DNA of 64,000 nt from Shinella pollutisoli (GCF_024609765.1 NZ_JANFDG010000006.1:62001-126000); one strand, 5' to 3'. Shown: positions 44,691 through 54,624, counted from the stretch's first letter. Notes: generated by a model not told the origin, from the letters alone. Numbers and translations: made by a program.

Positions 44691-45083
44691 TCAGCAGCCC
44701 TTGCCGCCGGCTGCCCAGCGTTTCACGTCGGTGGCGATGCGGGTGCCGACCGGCTCGCCCATCAGCGGCCCGAAGGCGTCGAGCCTGGCGGGGCTTCCCT
44801 CCGCCTGCACGACGAGCAGCGGCCGCGCCTCCGGCGACTGGCGATGGACGACGAGGATGCGCGGCCGGCCGGAGAAGGAGTTCAGCTCCGGCGCCAGCCG
44901 GTAGGCCTTGAAGGCGGGGTCGCCGGCCTTGAACCAGCAGGCGTTCGCGCCGAGCGCGACGCGCTCCATCGTCGGCAGCGCGGCCGAGCCCGCGCTCGGC
45001 GCCGGCGTCTTCGACTGGCAGGCGGCGACGAGGAGCGCGGCGGCGAGCGGCGGCAGCAGTTTCACGATCTGGCAGGGACGCAT
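44691..45083 (-). CDS. Lipoprotein of unknown function
   Basis: About 130 residues. A lipoprotein signal with lipobox LLVAAC ends at Cys22 (MRPCQIVKLLPPLAAALLVAAC). The mature part begins with a Ser/Pro/Ala linker and has a small domain with one further pair of cysteines (ANACWFKAGD and the C-terminal GGKGC). The start may also be ATG 45107, which adds eight residues; 45083 gives the better signal peptide. It lies between purQ and the ArsC-like gene. Confidence 0.65.
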   Translation of the reverse strand: MRPCQIVKLLPPLAAALLVAACQSKTPAPSAGSAALPTMERVALGANACWFKAGDPAFKAYRLAPELNSFSGRPRILVVHRQSPEARPLLVVQAEGSPARLDAFGPLMGEPVGTRIATDVKRWAAGGKGC

Positions 45084-45131
45084 GGCGGGGCTTTCTGAAA
45101 GGGACATGCGCCCCTGTCTAGCGGGAACCGG

Positions 45132-45803
45132 TTAAGCGGCGATGACGTCGAGCGCCGAGGCGAAGAGGCCGCGGCCGTCCGTGCCGCCGTGGGCGGCCTC
45201 GATGAGGTTTTCCGGATGCGGCATCAGGCCGAGCACGTTGCCGCTGGCGTTGATCACGCCGGCGATGTCGTTGATCGAGCCGTTCGGGTTGGTGCCCTCG
45301 GCATAGCGGAAGACGACCTGGCCGTTGCCCTCGATCGCCGCCAGCGTCTCGGCGTCGGCGAAATAGTTGCCGTCGTGATGGGCGACCGGGCAGCGGATGA
45401 TCTGGCCCTTCTCGTAGGCGCGGGTGAAGGCCGTCTCGGCGTTGACGACCTCAAGCCTGATCTCGCGGCAGACGAATTTCAGCGAAGCGTTGCGCATCAG
45501 CGCGCCGGGCAGCAGGCCCGCCTCCAGCAGGATCTGGAAGCCGTTGCAGACGCCGAGCACCTTCACGCCGGCCTCGGCCTTCGCCTTGATCGCCTGCATC
45601 ACCGGCATGCGCGCGGCGATCGCCCCGCAGCGCAGGTAGTCGCCGTAGGAGAAGCCGCCGGGGATGACGATGAGGTCGACGTCCGGCAGCTCCGTCTCGG
45701 TCTGCCAGACAGTGACCGGCGCATGGCCGCAGATTTTCGTCAGCGCCGCGATCATGTCGCGGTCGCGGTTGAGGCCGGGAAGCTGGACGACGGCGGATTT
45801 CAT
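45132..45803 (-). CDS. purQ: Phosphoribosylformylglycinamidine synthase subunit I (glutaminase)
   Basis: 223 residues. Class I glutamine amidotransferase: catalytic Cys in [17 protein letters not shown], with the triad His/Glu region in [12 protein letters not shown]. Supplies ammonia to PurL. The start ATG 45803 overlaps the stop of the upstream coiled-coil gene (45800-45803), so it is translationally coupled to it. Confidence 0.97.
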   Translation of the reverse strand: MKSAVVQLPGLNRDRDMIAALTKICGHAPVTVWQTETELPDVDLIVIPGGFSYGDYLRCGAIAARMPVMQAIKAKAEAGVKVLGVCNGFQILLEAGLLPGALMRNASLKFVCREIRLEVVNAETAFTRAYEKGQIIRCPVAHHDGNYFADAETLAAIEGNGQVVFRYAEGTNPNGSINDIAGVINASGNVLGLMPHPENLIEAAHGGTDGRGLFASALDVIAA

Positions 45804-46057
45804 GGGTGTGGCTCAAACCTTGCCTGGGCCTCGGCGAGTTCACGCAGTTCGAGGCGGTTTTCGATACGGTCGAGGCGATCCTCATGCCGGCTCAGAACAC
45901 TGTAGATATTCTGGATGTCCTTTTGCATCGAAATCACCGTGCCGCGGAGCGCATTGATCTCCGCGCGTATTTCGGATTGCCCCTGCTTCAGGCTTTGCGT
46001 GTCGGCCTGAATCTTCTTCAGAAGCTCGAACATCAATTCCTGGGTAACCTTGGACAT
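45800..46057 (-). CDS. Small coiled-coil protein inside the pur operon
   Basis: 85 residues, predicted almost wholly helical. Heptad-like spacing runs through [22 protein letters not shown] and [22 protein letters not shown]. No enzymatic motif or known family. The start is ATG 46057 (MSKVTQEL) with AAGGG 6 nt upstream; it lies between purS and purQ and overlaps the purQ start by 4 nt. It may be a structural or regulatory helper, or a conserved small protein carried with the operon. Function unknown. Confidence 0.65.
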   Translation of the reverse strand: MSKVTQELMFELLKKIQADTQSLKQGQSEIRAEINALRGTVISMQKDIQNIYSVLSRHEDRLDRIENRLELRELAEAQARFEPHP

Positions 46058-46075
46058 ATGCCACCCTTTCAACCA

Positions 46076-46318
46076 TCAGGCGAGGGCGATAGTATAGTTC
46101 TCGATAACGGTGTTGGCCAGCAGCTTCTCGCACATCGCCTTGAGGTCGGCTTCGGCCTTCGCGCGGTCGGCGGTCTCGAGCTCGAGGTCGAAGACCTTGC
46201 CCTGGCGGACCTGGCCGACGCCGTCGAAGCCGAGGCTGCCGAGCGCGCCCTCGATCGCCTTGCCCTGCGGGTCGAGCACACCGTTCTTGAGCGTGACCGT
46301 TACGCGTGCCTTGATCAT
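46076..46318 (-). CDS. purS: Phosphoribosylformylglycinamidine synthase subunit PurS
   Basis: 80 residues. KARVTVTLKNGVLDPQGKAIEGAL and VGQVRQGKVFDLEL are the PurS signature. It bridges PurL and PurQ in the FGAM synthetase complex. It lies 20 bp downstream of purC on the same strand. The small size and position between purC and purQ are the usual arrangement in rhizobia and firmicutes. Confidence 0.96.
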   Translation of the reverse strand: MIKARVTVTLKNGVLDPQGKAIEGALGSLGFDGVGQVRQGKVFDLELETADRAKAEADLKAMCEKLLANTVIENYTIALA

Positions 46319-46338
46319 GTGCCTGTTCTCTTCCAATC

Positions 46339-47103
46339 CTATTTCACGAGCACGGGGCCGGTGCCGCGCACGGGCTCGTTCTCGTTGATGATGCCGAGGC
46401 GGCGGGCCACTTCCTGGTAGGCCTCGACGAGGCCGCCCATGTCGCGGCGGAAGCGGTCCTTGTCCATCTTCTCCTGGGTGGCGATGTCCCAGAGGCGGCA
46501 GCTGTCGGGCGAGATCTCGTCGGCGATGATGATGCGCATCATGTCGCCCTCGTAGAGGCGGCCGCACTCGATCTTGAAGTCGACGAGCTGGATGCCGACG
46601 CCGAGGAAGAGGCCGGAGAGGAAGTCGTTGACGCGGATGGCGAGCGCCATGATGTCGTCGAGCTCCTGCGGGCTCGCCCAGCCGAAGGCGGTGATGTGCT
46701 CCTCGGAGACCATCGGGTCGTCGAGCGCGTCGGCCTTGAAGTAGAACTCGATGATCGAGCGCGGCAGCACGGTGCCTTCCTCGATGCCGAGGCGCTTGGA
46801 CAGCGAGCCGGCGGCGACGTTGCGCACGACCACTTCCAGCGGGATGATCTCCACTTCCTTGATCAGCTGCTCGCGCATGTTCATGCGGCGGATGAAATGG
46901 GTCGGGATGCCCATCTTGTTGAGCTGCGTGAAGATGTATTCGGAGATCCGGTTGTTCAGCACGCCCTTGCCGTCGATGACATCGTGCTTCTTCTTGTTGA
47001 AGGCGGTGGCATCGTCCTTGAAGAACTGGATCAGGGTGCCCGGCTCAGGACCCTCGTAGAGAATCTTGGCCTTGCCCTCGTAGATACGGCGGCGACGGTT
47101 CAT
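46339..47103 (-). CDS. purC: Phosphoribosylaminoimidazole-succinocarboxamide synthase (SAICAR synthase)
   Basis: 254 residues. Joins CAIR and aspartate with [39 protein letters not shown] and the substrate loop [11 protein letters not shown] fit Pur[12 protein letters not shown]...[16 protein letters not shown] is the C-terminal half. The ATG 47103 ([10 protein letters not shown]) is the first gene of the purC-purS cluster. Its promoter is presumably in 47104-47321, but I cannot point to a box. Confidence 0.97.
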   Translation of the reverse strand: MNRRRRIYEGKAKILYEGPEPGTLIQFFKDDATAFNKKKHDVIDGKGVLNNRISEYIFTQLNKMGIPTHFIRRMNMREQLIKEVEIIPLEVVVRNVAAGSLSKRLGIEEGTVLPRSIIEFYFKADALDDPMVSEEHITAFGWASPQELDDIMALAIRVNDFLSGLFLGVGIQLVDFKIECGRLYEGDMMRIIIADEISPDSCRLWDIATQEKMDKDRFRRDMGGLVEAYQEVARRLGIINENEPVRGTGPVLVK

Positions 47104-47321
47104 GGATTTTATCTCTGTTGTTGGCGCGCTTGGGGCTCGCGCAGGTGTCGTTCGTTCCGGGCTCCATAAACGAAATGCCGCGCTTTCACAATCGGCGTCT
47201 CGAGCGATCCCCCTTTTTCCGGACTGCGGCGCGGTAACGAAAGTTCGCATTGCACTTTTGCCGGTGTTTTGATTAATGGGCGGGAAAGCCCATATGGAAG
47301 AGAATCTGACGGGAGCCATAG

Positions 47322-47642
47322 ATGACCAGCATACAGGATCGGCAGAAGGCCTTCGAGGCCAAGTTCGCGCTGGACGAGGAACTGCGTTTCAAGGCCGAGG
47401 CGCGCCGCGCCAAGCTGGTGGGCCTGTGGGCCGCCGGCCTTCTCGGCAAGACCGACGCGGAGGCCGACGCCTATGCGAAGGACGTGGTCGCCGTGGACTT
47501 CGAGGAAGCCGGCCAGGAAGACATCGTGCGCAAGATCAAGGCCGATTTCGACGCGGCCGGCGTCGCCCGCAGCGAGGACGACATCCGGGTGCAGCTCGTC
47601 GAGCTGCTCGCCGTGGCGGTGGCGCAGGTCGAGGCCGGCTGA
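47322..47642 (+). CDS. F1-ATPase inhibitor, zeta subunit (DUF1476)
   Basis: 106 residues. Begins [21 protein letters not shown] and contains [22 protein letters not shown], both hallmarks of the alphaproteobacterial DUF1476 family, which includes the zeta inhibitor of the Paracoccus F1Fo-ATP synthase. A four-helix protein that binds nucleotide and blocks ATP hydrolysis in some species; in others the inhibitory N-terminus is weak. It is divergent from purC and ends in a strong terminator. Confidence 0.9.
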   Translation: MTSIQDRQKAFEAKFALDEELRFKAEARRAKLVGLWAAGLLGKTDAEADAYAKDVVAVDFEEAGQEDIVRKIKADFDAAGVARSEDDIRVQLVELLAVAVAQVEAG

Positions 47643-47671
47643 CCGCTCCGTTCCTTTGCTGCTTGAACCGA

Positions 47672-47696
47672 AGGCCGCCCCTGGGCGGCCTTTTTC
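47672..47696. terminator. Bidirectional terminator after the zeta-subunit gene
   Basis: AAGGCCGCCC (47672-47681) pairs with GGGCGGCCTT (47684-47693), then T-run. A short distance separates it from the stop of the convergent PAS-GGDEF-EAL gene at 47701. Confidence 0.8.
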
Positions 47697-47700
47697 GCGC

Positions 47701-50289
47701 CTAGCGGGCGACGGAGCGGCGCAGCTCCGCCTGGATGTCGCAGACGTTGCCGGCGGCGGAACGCCATTCCTGCCGGGCGACGAAATCCGGAATGGCCGCG
47801 GCCGGGATCGGCCGGGCGAGCGCATAGCCCTGCAGCACGTCGCAACCGAGGTCGCGCAGGATCGCGACATGGCTCGGCGTCTCCACGCCTTCCGCCACCA
47901 CCTCGATGTTGAGCGAGCGGCCGATCTCGATGATCGTGCCGACCAGCTTGCGCTGCCCCGGCGAGCGGTTGACCGGCTTGACGATCTCGCGGTCGATCTT
48001 CAGCCGGCGCGGGCTGAGCTTGAGCAGGCTGACGATGGAGGCGTGGCCGGTGCCGAAGTCGTCGATCTCGATGTCGATGCCGAGCCGGCGCATCTCCGCG
48101 AGGTTCTCCAGGACGACGCGGTCGCAGTCGTCGAGGAAGATCGATTCCAGGAGCTCGAAGGAGACCGACTTCGGCTGGATGTCGAGCGAGCGCAGCGAGC
48201 GGGCGAGATCCGGGTCGTGCAGGCGCTTGGAGGAGACGTTGGCCGAGATCTTATTAATACCGAGCCCGAGCGCCTTCCATTCGGCGAAGTCGGAAAGCGA
48301 TCTTTCCAGCACGATGCGGTCGATCGTCGCCACGCAGCCGAGGTCCTCGGCGATCTTGAGGAAGGCGTCGGGCGCGAGGATGCCGCGCGTCGGGTGATCC
48401 CAGCGGGCGAGCGTCTCGACGCCGACGATGTCGAGCGTGCGGGCGCAGAACTGCGGCTGGTACCAGGGCAGGAAGCGGCGCTGCTCGATGCCGGTGAGGA
48501 TCTCGTCGGCCGTCTGCTTGTTGACGATGATCTGCGCCTGGATGTCGCTGGTGAAGAATTCGTGGCGGCTGCGGCCGCGGTTCTTGGCGCGGTAGAGCGC
48601 GAGGTCGGCATTGACGAGGAGCTGGCGCGGGTCGATCGTCGCGCCGGACTGGCTGGCGATGCCGACGCTGGCGCCGAAGCGGCAGACGTGACCCTCGAAC
48701 AGCACCGGCTTGCGCATCGCCTCGACGATCTCCTCGGCGAGCGTGGCGAGGTTGCGCCCGCCCGAGCCCTGCGAGAGGAAGACGAACTCGTCGCCGCCGA
48801 TGCGGGCGACGAAGTCGGACGGACCCTTCAGCGCATTGAGCACGCCCGCCGCATGCATGAGCATGCGGTCGCCGGCGAGATGGCCGAGCGTGTCGTTGAT
48901 CTCCTTGAAGCGGTCGAGGTCGATGTGGAGCACGGCGAGCCGGTCGCCGTTCTCGCGTGCCCTGACCGCCGCCGCCTCGATCGTCTCGTCGAGGAAGCGC
49001 CGGTTCGGCAGGCCGGTCAGATGGTCGTGCAGCGCGGTGTACTCGATGCGCTCCTTCGCCGCCTCGAGCTCGCGGTTGCGCGCCTCGGCCAGCACCTTGG
49101 CGCGCTGCAGCTCCTCCTGCAGGCGCACGTCCTCCGTCACGTCCCAGTTGGCGCCGATCAGCCGCGGCACGCCGGCGAGGTCGACGTAATAGGCGGCGCG
49201 GCCGCGGATGTGGCGGATTTCGCCGTCGCCGCGCACGATGCGGAACTCATTGGCGAAGTCGCGGCGCTGGGCGACGGCCTGCGCCACCCGCTCGCGCGCC
49301 CGCGCGCGGTCCTCCGGATGCAGCGCCGCCTCCCAGGCGTCGTCGTCGGGCGTCGCCGCGAAGCCGTACATCTCGATCATCCGGTCGTCCCACTTCGACT
49401 CGCCGGTCCTGAGGTTGACCTCGAAGACGCCGATGTTGGAGATGCCGAGGGCGAGCTCCAGCCGGCGCGACATGTGGGCGAGGCGTTCCTCCGCCTCCTT
49501 GCGCTCGGTGATGTCGGTGTCCGTGCCGGCGATGCGGCTCGGCTTGCCGTCCGGGCCGTATTCGACGACGGCGCCGCGGCTCTCGATCCAGACCCAATGG
49601 CCATCGCGGTGCTTCTCTCGGTAGGCGAAGACGCTGAACGGCGCCTCGCCCGTCTCCTGGCGACGGATCTGCTCGCGCACATGGGCGTGGTCGTCGGGAT
49701 GGACGGTCTTGATCCAGCTTTCCAGCGCCGGCTCGATCGGATCCTCGGGCTTGAGGCCGCGGATCGCGCGCCACTGGCGGGAATAGAACAGGTCGCCGCG
49801 CGTGAAATCGTGGTCCCAGACGCCTTGGCCGGCGGATTCGAGGGCGTGGTTCCAGCGGCTCTCGCGCTCGGCGAGCTCGAGCGCGTTGCGCTTGCGCTCG
49901 TCGACGTCGACCGTCTGGACGATCAGGGCGGGGCCGTCCTCCCCGCCCGGGAGAAAGGGCGGCTCGATGAACGAGGCCAGCACCCAGAACTCGCTGCCGT
50001 CGGCGCGCCGGAAGCGCAGCTCCCACGGCGTCTGCCCGGGCAGGCGCGATTGCCGCGCGACGGAAAGCACGGCGCGATCCTTCGGCGACACGGCCTCCTC
50101 GAAAGGCGGCAGGTCGGCGATCCCCGCCGCGCCGAAGGGGCGGAGGAACGCCGCGTTCGCCTCGACGATGCGTCCTTGCCCGTCGATCGCCGCGTAGCCG
50201 AAGCCGGATCTGTCGAGGAGGTGCCGATGCGACGGCGCGCGGTCTGCTTCTCGCACGGGAATGGAGGTCGAACCGGATGGTTTGGCCAT
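47701..50289 (-). CDS. PAS-GGDEF-EAL signalling protein (c-di-GMP)
   Basis: 862 residues. Three PAS/PAC repeats come first (about 20-420; e.g. GYAAIDGQGRIVEANAAFL and the PAC segments SGTDTDITERKEA-like and GANWDVTEDVRLQ). A GGDEF domain with intact IGGDEFVFLS (near 497) and an EAL-type domain (VGVETLARWDH near 623) follow. The catalytic Glu is kept but EAL reads ETL. FDDFGTGHASIV-like and LKIDREIV are also present. The start is ATG 50289 (MAKPSGSTS); a TTG at 50325 lacks an SD. It may sense via PAS and change c-di-GMP. Confidence 0.87.
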   Translation of the reverse strand: MAKPSGSTSIPVREADRAPSHRHLLDRSGFGYAAIDGQGRIVEANAAFLRPFGAAGIADLPPFEEAVSPKDRAVLSVARQSRLPGQTPWELRFRRADGSEFWVLASFIEPPFLPGGEDGPALIVQTVDVDERKRNALELAERESRWNHALESAGQGVWDHDFTRGDLFYSRQWRAIRGLKPEDPIEPALESWIKTVHPDDHAHVREQIRRQETGEAPFSVFAYREKHRDGHWVWIESRGAVVEYGPDGKPSRIAGTDTDITERKEAEERLAHMSRRLELALGISNIGVFEVNLRTGESKWDDRMIEMYGFAATPDDDAWEAALHPEDRARARERVAQAVAQRRDFANEFRIVRGDGEIRHIRGRAAYYVDLAGVPRLIGANWDVTEDVRLQEELQRAKVLAEARNRELEAAKERIEYTALHDHLTGLPNRRFLDETIEAAAVRARENGDRLAVLHIDLDRFKEINDTLGHLAGDRMLMHAAGVLNALKGPSDFVARIGGDEFVFLSQGSGGRNLATLAEEIVEAMRKPVLFEGHVCRFGASVGIASQSGATIDPRQLLVNADLALYRAKNRGRSRHEFFTSDIQAQIIVNKQTADEILTGIEQRRFLPWYQPQFCARTLDIVGVETLARWDHPTRGILAPDAFLKIAEDLGCVATIDRIVLERSLSDFAEWKALGLGINKISANVSSKRLHDPDLARSLRSLDIQPKSVSFELLESIFLDDCDRVVLENLAEMRRLGIDIEIDDFGTGHASIVSLLKLSPRRLKIDREIVKPVNRSPGQRKLVGTIIEIGRSLNIEVVAEGVETPSHVAILRDLGCDVLQGYALARPIPAAAIPDFVARQEWRSAAGNVCDIQAELRRSVAR

Positions 50290-50377
50290 GAGATGCGGCG
50301 CCTGCTTGTAACTCGACCCTCGCAAGGTGGAGGAATTGTATGAAATTCCCCTTAATCGAGGACTCTCGGATCTGGGG

Positions 50378-50938
50378 TCAGGCGGGCGGCTTCAGCCGGC
50401 TCAGGAAGCGGGCGAAGACCATCGTGCCCTCCGGCCAGGGGCCGTGGCCGGACTCCGTGTTGATGTGGCCGGAAGGGCCGGCGTCGAGCAGCAGCGAGCC
50501 CCAGGCGGCGGCGATGTCGTCGGCGTGCTCGTAGGTGCCGAACGGGTCGTTGCGGCTGGCGACGACCAGCGAGGGGAAGGGCAGCGGATCGCGCGGGTAG
50601 GGGCCGAAGGTCATCAGGTGCTTCGGGCGGATCGCCGGATTGGCGACGTCGGGCGGTGCGACGAGGAAGGCGCCGGCGACCTTGCCGCCGAGCTGCGGCA
50701 CGGCATGGACGGCGGCGGCGACGCCCAGCGAATGGGCGACCAGCACCACCGGCCGGGTCGCGGCGGCGACCTCCTCGACGACGCGGGCGACCCAGTCCTC
50801 GCGCACCGGCTTCGACCATTCGGCCTGCTCGACGCGGCGGGCGGTCGCGAGCTTGCCCTGCCAGCGGCTCTGCCAGTGGTCGGGTCCGGAATTGGTGTAG
50901 CCGGGGACGATGAGGATGTCTGCTTCGGAGGCTTTCAT
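50378..50938 (-). CDS. RBBP9/YdeN-type alpha/beta hydrolase
   Basis: 186 residues. ILIVPGYTNSGPDHWQSRWQ and VVLVAHSLGVAAAVH (nucleophile Ser70), with late Asp in ASRNDPFGTYEHA and His in SGHINTESGHGPW forming the triad. RBBP9-like serine hydrolases are small; the substrate is unknown. The start is ATG 50938 (MKASEAD). It stands alone, upstream of the PAS-GGDEF-EAL gene on the same strand and divergent from the DUF2189 gene. Confidence 0.85.
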   Translation of the reverse strand: MKASEADILIVPGYTNSGPDHWQSRWQGKLATARRVEQAEWSKPVREDWVARVVEEVAAATRPVVLVAHSLGVAAAVHAVPQLGGKVAGAFLVAPPDVANPAIRPKHLMTFGPYPRDPLPFPSLVVASRNDPFGTYEHADDIAAAWGSLLLDAGPSGHINTESGHGPWPEGTMVFARFLSRLKPPA

Positions 50939-51131
50939 GCGCCGGCATGTGCGTTCACGAAGAGCTGAAGTCAAGAGGGGAGGACAAGCGGCCGCCCCGG
51001 TGTATACTTGCGCTTCATCAATGCCAGTCGCGGAGCCCGTCACGGGCGGCCGGGGTGGCGGACGATCGCCCTCCACCCGCAGCCCAGCGTGGCGGCTCCT
51101 GCCGGCGGCAGAACCGGCAAGGAGGACTACC

Positions 51132-51935
51132 ATGGCGACGTTTCATGTGATGGCGGGGCCGGACGAGATGGTCGCGCGTCCGGCGATCCGGCGGATCGGC
51201 TTTTCCGACGTCTTCGACGCGTTGTCCCGCGGCTTCGACGATTTCCGCGCCAGGCCGTCCCACTACGCCTTCCTGTGCCTGATCTATCCGATCTGCGGCG
51301 TCGTGCTCGTCACCTGGAGCTCGGGCGCCAACATGCTGCCGCTGATCTTCCCGCTGATGGCGGGCTTCGCGCTGCTCGGACCCTTCCTCGCGGTCGGGCT
51401 CTACGAGATCAGCCGGCGGCGCGAGCTCGGGCTCGATGCCTCCTGGCGGCATGCGCTCGCGGTGCGCCATTCGCCGGCGCTGCCGGCGATCCTCGCCGTC
51501 GGGGCGATGCTGACGGTGCTGTTCGTCGCCTGGCTGCTGGTGGCGCAGGACCTCTATGTGAGCCTCTTCGGGCCGGAGCCGCCGCAATCGCTGGCGCTGT
51601 TCCTCGCCTCGATCTTCGCCCGCGAGGAGGGCACGCTCCTGATGCTGGCCGGCAACGCGATCGGCTTCTGCTTCGCGCTGGTCGCGCTGTCGACCACGGT
51701 GATCGCCTTCCCGCTGCTGATCGACCGCGACGTCGGCGCCGTCTCGGCGGTCGCGACCTCGCTGCGCGCGACGCTGCTCAACCCGGCGCCGGTGGCGCTC
51801 TGGGGCCTGATCGTCGCGGCGCTTCTCGTCGTCGGCACGATCCCGCTCTTCGTCGGCCTCGCCGTCGTCATGCCGATCCTCGGGCACGCGACCTGGCATC
51901 TCTACCGCAAGCTGGTGGCGGACGAGCGCGCTTGA
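51132..51935 (+). CDS. DUF2189-family integral membrane protein
   Basis: 267 residues and about six membrane helices (e.g. YAFLCLIYPICGVVLVTW, LIFPLMAGFALLGPFLAVGLYEISRR, LWGLIVAALLVVGTIPLFVGLAVVMP). DUF2189 proteins are uncharacterised; the N-terminal cytosolic stretch MATFHVMAGPDEMVARPAIRRIGFSD fits (split). The start is ATG 51132 with GGAGGAC just before it. Convergent with purB. No functional partner is visible. Confidence 0.8.
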   Translation: MATFHVMAGPDEMVARPAIRRIGFSDVFDALSRGFDDFRARPSHYAFLCLIYPICGVVLVTWSSGANMLPLIFPLMAGFALLGPFLAVGLYEISRRRELGLDASWRHALAVRHSPALPAILAVGAMLTVLFVAWLLVAQDLYVSLFGPEPPQSLALFLASIFAREEGTLLMLAGNAIGFCFALVALSTTVIAFPLLIDRDVGAVSAVATSLRATLLNPAPVALWGLIVAALLVVGTIPLFVGLAVVMPILGHATWHLYRKLVADERA

Positions 51936-52008
51936 AGGGCGTTCCGTGAATGCGGGCGCCCTCCGGAGGGGAGCGATGGCGCCACCGGCGCCATCGCCGC
52001 CGGCCCGG

Positions 52009-53316
52009 CTATGCCGTGCCGAAGACGCGGCGGAAGATCGTGTCGACGTGCTTGGTGTGGTAGCCGAGGTCGAATTTCTCGCGCAGGTCCTCCTCGGAAA
52101 GCGCGGCGCGCACCTCCGCGTCGGCGAGCAGCTCCTCGAGGAAATCCTTGCCCTGTTCCCAGACCTTCATGGCGTTGCGCTGGACGAGGCGGTAGCTGTC
52201 CTCGCGCGAGACGCCGGCCTGCGTCAGCGCCAGCAGCACGCGCTGCGAATGGACAAGCCCGCGGAACTTGTCGAGGTTCTTCATCATGTTGTCGGGATAG
52301 ATCACCAGCTTGTCGATGACGCCGGCAAGCCGGTTCAGCGCGAAGTCGAGGGTGATGGTCGTGTCCGGACCGATGCCGCGCTCGACGCTCGAATGGGAGA
52401 TGTCGCGCTCGTGCCAGAGCGCCACGTTCTCCATGGCGGGCGTGACGGCCATGCGCACGAGGCGGGCAAGCCCCGTCAGGTTCTCGGTCAGCACCGGGTT
52501 GCGCTTGTGCGGCATGGCCGAGGAGCCCTTCTGGCCGGGCGAGAAATATTCCTCCGCTTCCAGCACCTCCGTCCGCTGCATGTGGCGGATCTCGATCGCG
52601 ACGTTCTCGATCGACGAGGCGATGACGCCGAGCGTGGCGAAGAACATGGCGTGGCGGTCGCGCGGGATCACCTGGGTCGAGACGGGCTCCGGCACGAGGC
52701 CGAGCTTCGCGCAGACGTGTTCTTCCACGCGCGGGTCGATATTGGCAAAGGTGCCGACGGCGCCGGAGACCGCGCCGGTCGCGACCTCCGCGCGGGCGGC
52801 GACAAGGCGGGCGCGACCGCGCGCCATCTCGGCATAGAAGCGGGCGAGCGTCAGGCCCATCGTCGTCGGCTCGGCATGGATGCCGTGGCTGCGGCCGATG
52901 CGCACCGTGTCCTTGTGCTCGAAGGCGCGGGCCTTCAGCGCGGCGAGCAGTCGGTCCATGTCGGCGATGAGGATGTCGGCGGCGCGCACGAGCTGGATGT
53001 TGAAGGTCGTGTCGAGCACGTCCGACGACGTCATGCCCTGGTGCACGAAGCGGGCGTCGGGGCCGACGATCTCGGCGAGATGCGTCAGGAAGGCGATGAC
53101 GTCGTGCCTGGTGACGGCCTCGATCTCGTCGATGCGGGCGACGTCGAAGGTGGCAGCCCCCCCTTTCTCCCAGATCGTCTTCGCCGCTTCCTTCGGGATC
53201 ACGCCGAGCTCGGCGAGCGCGTCGCACGCATGCGCCTCGATCTCGAACCAGATGCGGAACTTCGTTTCGGGCGACCAGATGGCGACCATGTCCGGTCGGG
53301 AATAGCGAGGGATCAT
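52009..53316 (-). CDS. purB: Adenylosuccinate lyase
   Basis: 435 residues. Acts twice in purine synthesis: SAICAR to AICAR, and adenylosuccinate to AMP. The superfamily signature GSSAMPHKRNPVLTE (catalytic loop) is present, along with TSSDVLDTTFNIQLVRA and KTIWEKGGAATF. It is about 5 kb from purC and on the same strand, but in a separate unit. The stop lies 73 bp after the convergent DUF2189 gene. Confidence 0.97.
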   Translation of the reverse strand: MIPRYSRPDMVAIWSPETKFRIWFEIEAHACDALAELGVIPKEAAKTIWEKGGAATFDVARIDEIEAVTRHDVIAFLTHLAEIVGPDARFVHQGMTSSDVLDTTFNIQLVRAADILIADMDRLLAALKARAFEHKDTVRIGRSHGIHAEPTTMGLTLARFYAEMARGRARLVAARAEVATGAVSGAVGTFANIDPRVEEHVCAKLGLVPEPVSTQVIPRDRHAMFFATLGVIASSIENVAIEIRHMQRTEVLEAEEYFSPGQKGSSAMPHKRNPVLTENLTGLARLVRMAVTPAMENVALWHERDISHSSVERGIGPDTTITLDFALNRLAGVIDKLVIYPDNMMKNLDKFRGLVHSQRVLLALTQAGVSREDSYRLVQRNAMKVWEQGKDFLEELLADAEVRAALSEEDLREKFDLGYHTKHVDTIFRRVFGTA

Positions 53317-53380
53317 CGGCTCGGGACTTTCTTGGGCTGGGAGAGGATTGGCGCCGCTTTAGCAAAGATGGCGGGCAAGC

Positions 53381-53887
53381 TCAACGCATGGTCTTCGCAA
53401 GCCACAGGCTGGCGCCGGCGAGCAGCGGCAGGCCGACCGGCAGGTAGAGCGAGAGCCCCATCACGGCGAACTGGTAGACGGCGCCGGCCGAGGTGAAGAC
53501 GAACTGGTACACCCAGATGCGCGTGCCGAAGGGCTGGTGCCACTGCGCGTAGAACAGCCGGTACTGCATGGCGAAGAGGAAGGCCGTCATGGCGATAGTG
53601 CCGACGCCGAGCAGCACGAAATGGGCGGCGAAGCGCGTTTCGGCGGCGTGGCGGCGGGTGAGCCAGCGGGCGAGCGGCAGCACGATCGGCCAGGCGGCGA
53701 CGCCGCCGCAGAAATAGAGCGCCAGCAGCTTCGCCAGATGGAAGGTCTGCCAGCGCTCGTGCAGCAGGAGCGAGACGAGGGCGCAGGCCGCCATCAGGAG
53801 CCCCCAGCCGACCGCCCCGCCGAGACAGAGCGTCAGCGACGGGAACACCGCCGCCGTCCGCCGCTCCGTGCCGGGGGGGACCGCCAT
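53381..53887 (-). CDS. Small membrane protein of unknown function
   Basis: 168 residues and about four hydrophobic segments (LTLCLGGAVGWGLLMAACALVSLLLH, LLALYFCGGVAAWPIVLPLA, HFVLLGVGTIAMTAFLFAMQY, and the C-terminal VGLPLLAGASLWL). No recognised domain. The ATG 53887 (MAVPPGTERR) starts 2 bp after the DUF2259 stop (53890), so it is probably co-transcribed with DUF2259 and rpe. Confidence 0.65.
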   Translation of the reverse strand: MAVPPGTERRTAAVFPSLTLCLGGAVGWGLLMAACALVSLLLHERWQTFHLAKLLALYFCGGVAAWPIVLPLARWLTRRHAAETRFAAHFVLLGVGTIAMTAFLFAMQYRLFYAQWHQPFGTRIWVYQFVFTSAGAVYQFAVMGLSLYLPVGLPLLAGASLWLAKTMR

Positions 53888-53889
53888 CG

Positions 53890-54624
53890 TCACGGCCGGA
53901 AGGGGACCGCGAGCCAGCGTCCGTCGCTGCCCTCGAAGCCGAAGCTGCGCACCAGCACCAGCGCGACATGGACCGGCTCGCCCGGATACGGATGGAAGGT
54001 CACGGCGCCGGAGATCTGGTAGGAGAGCGGGCAGTTGCGGCTGTCGGGGATGCGCGTGTCGGCGTGGAGGACGCGGTCGGCGGGCGCGCCGTCCCGCTCG
54101 ACGAGGCGGAGGCGGAAGCCCTTGCCGCCCTCGGGCGTCAGGTCCCTGCATTTCTCCGGGACGGGGAGGGCGATCTCCTCCAGTTCCAGCGCATAGCGCC
54201 CGCCCGGCATCGGCTCGACCGCGTGCGGGAAATAGGCGATGCGGCTCCGGTCGACGCCGGCCTCGCCCATCGGGTTGAAGGCGGCGAGCACGCCGGGATT
54301 GGCAAGAAGCCCGTGCGTCCCGATCAGTGCGTCCGCCGTCTCACGGCTCTTGGCGCGCGCGGTCGCGAGGTCGGCGGCCTCGTCGTCGAGGCGCACGCGC
54401 ACCGGCGTGCCGGGAAGGAAGGCGTCCTTCTCCGTGTCGAGGAAATAGAGACTGGAATAGGGAAAGCCGGAGCCGTCCTGGACGCCGAATTCCTCGAAGG
54501 CGAAGACCTTGCCGTCGGCGGAGAAGCCGATGGGCTGGAAGGCCGCGAAATCGCCCGCCCCGGCCGGGGCGGCGAGAAGCAGGCAGGCGGCGAGGCCCGC
54601 CGCCAGGCCCGCGCGGGCTCTCAT
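53890..54624 (-). CDS. DUF2259 secreted protein
   Basis: 244 residues. Signal peptide [20 protein letters not shown] (cleavage about residue 24), then the family segment [21 protein letters not shown] and a late paired-Cys region ([11 protein letters not shown] and SRNCPLSY). DUF2259 is reported only as a predicted secreted protein. Its ATG overlaps the rpe stop as ATGA (54621-54624), so it is translationally coupled to rpe. Confidence 0.8.
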   Translation of the reverse strand: MRARAGLAAGLAACLLLAAPAGAGDFAAFQPIGFSADGKVFAFEEFGVQDGSGFPYSSLYFLDTEKDAFLPGTPVRVRLDDEAADLATARAKSRETADALIGTHGLLANPGVLAAFNPMGEAGVDRSRIAYFPHAVEPMPGGRYALELEEIALPVPEKCRDLTPEGGKGFRLRLVERDGAPADRVLHADTRIPDSRNCPLSYQISGAVTFHPYPGEPVHVALVLVRSFGFEGSDGRWLAVPFRP

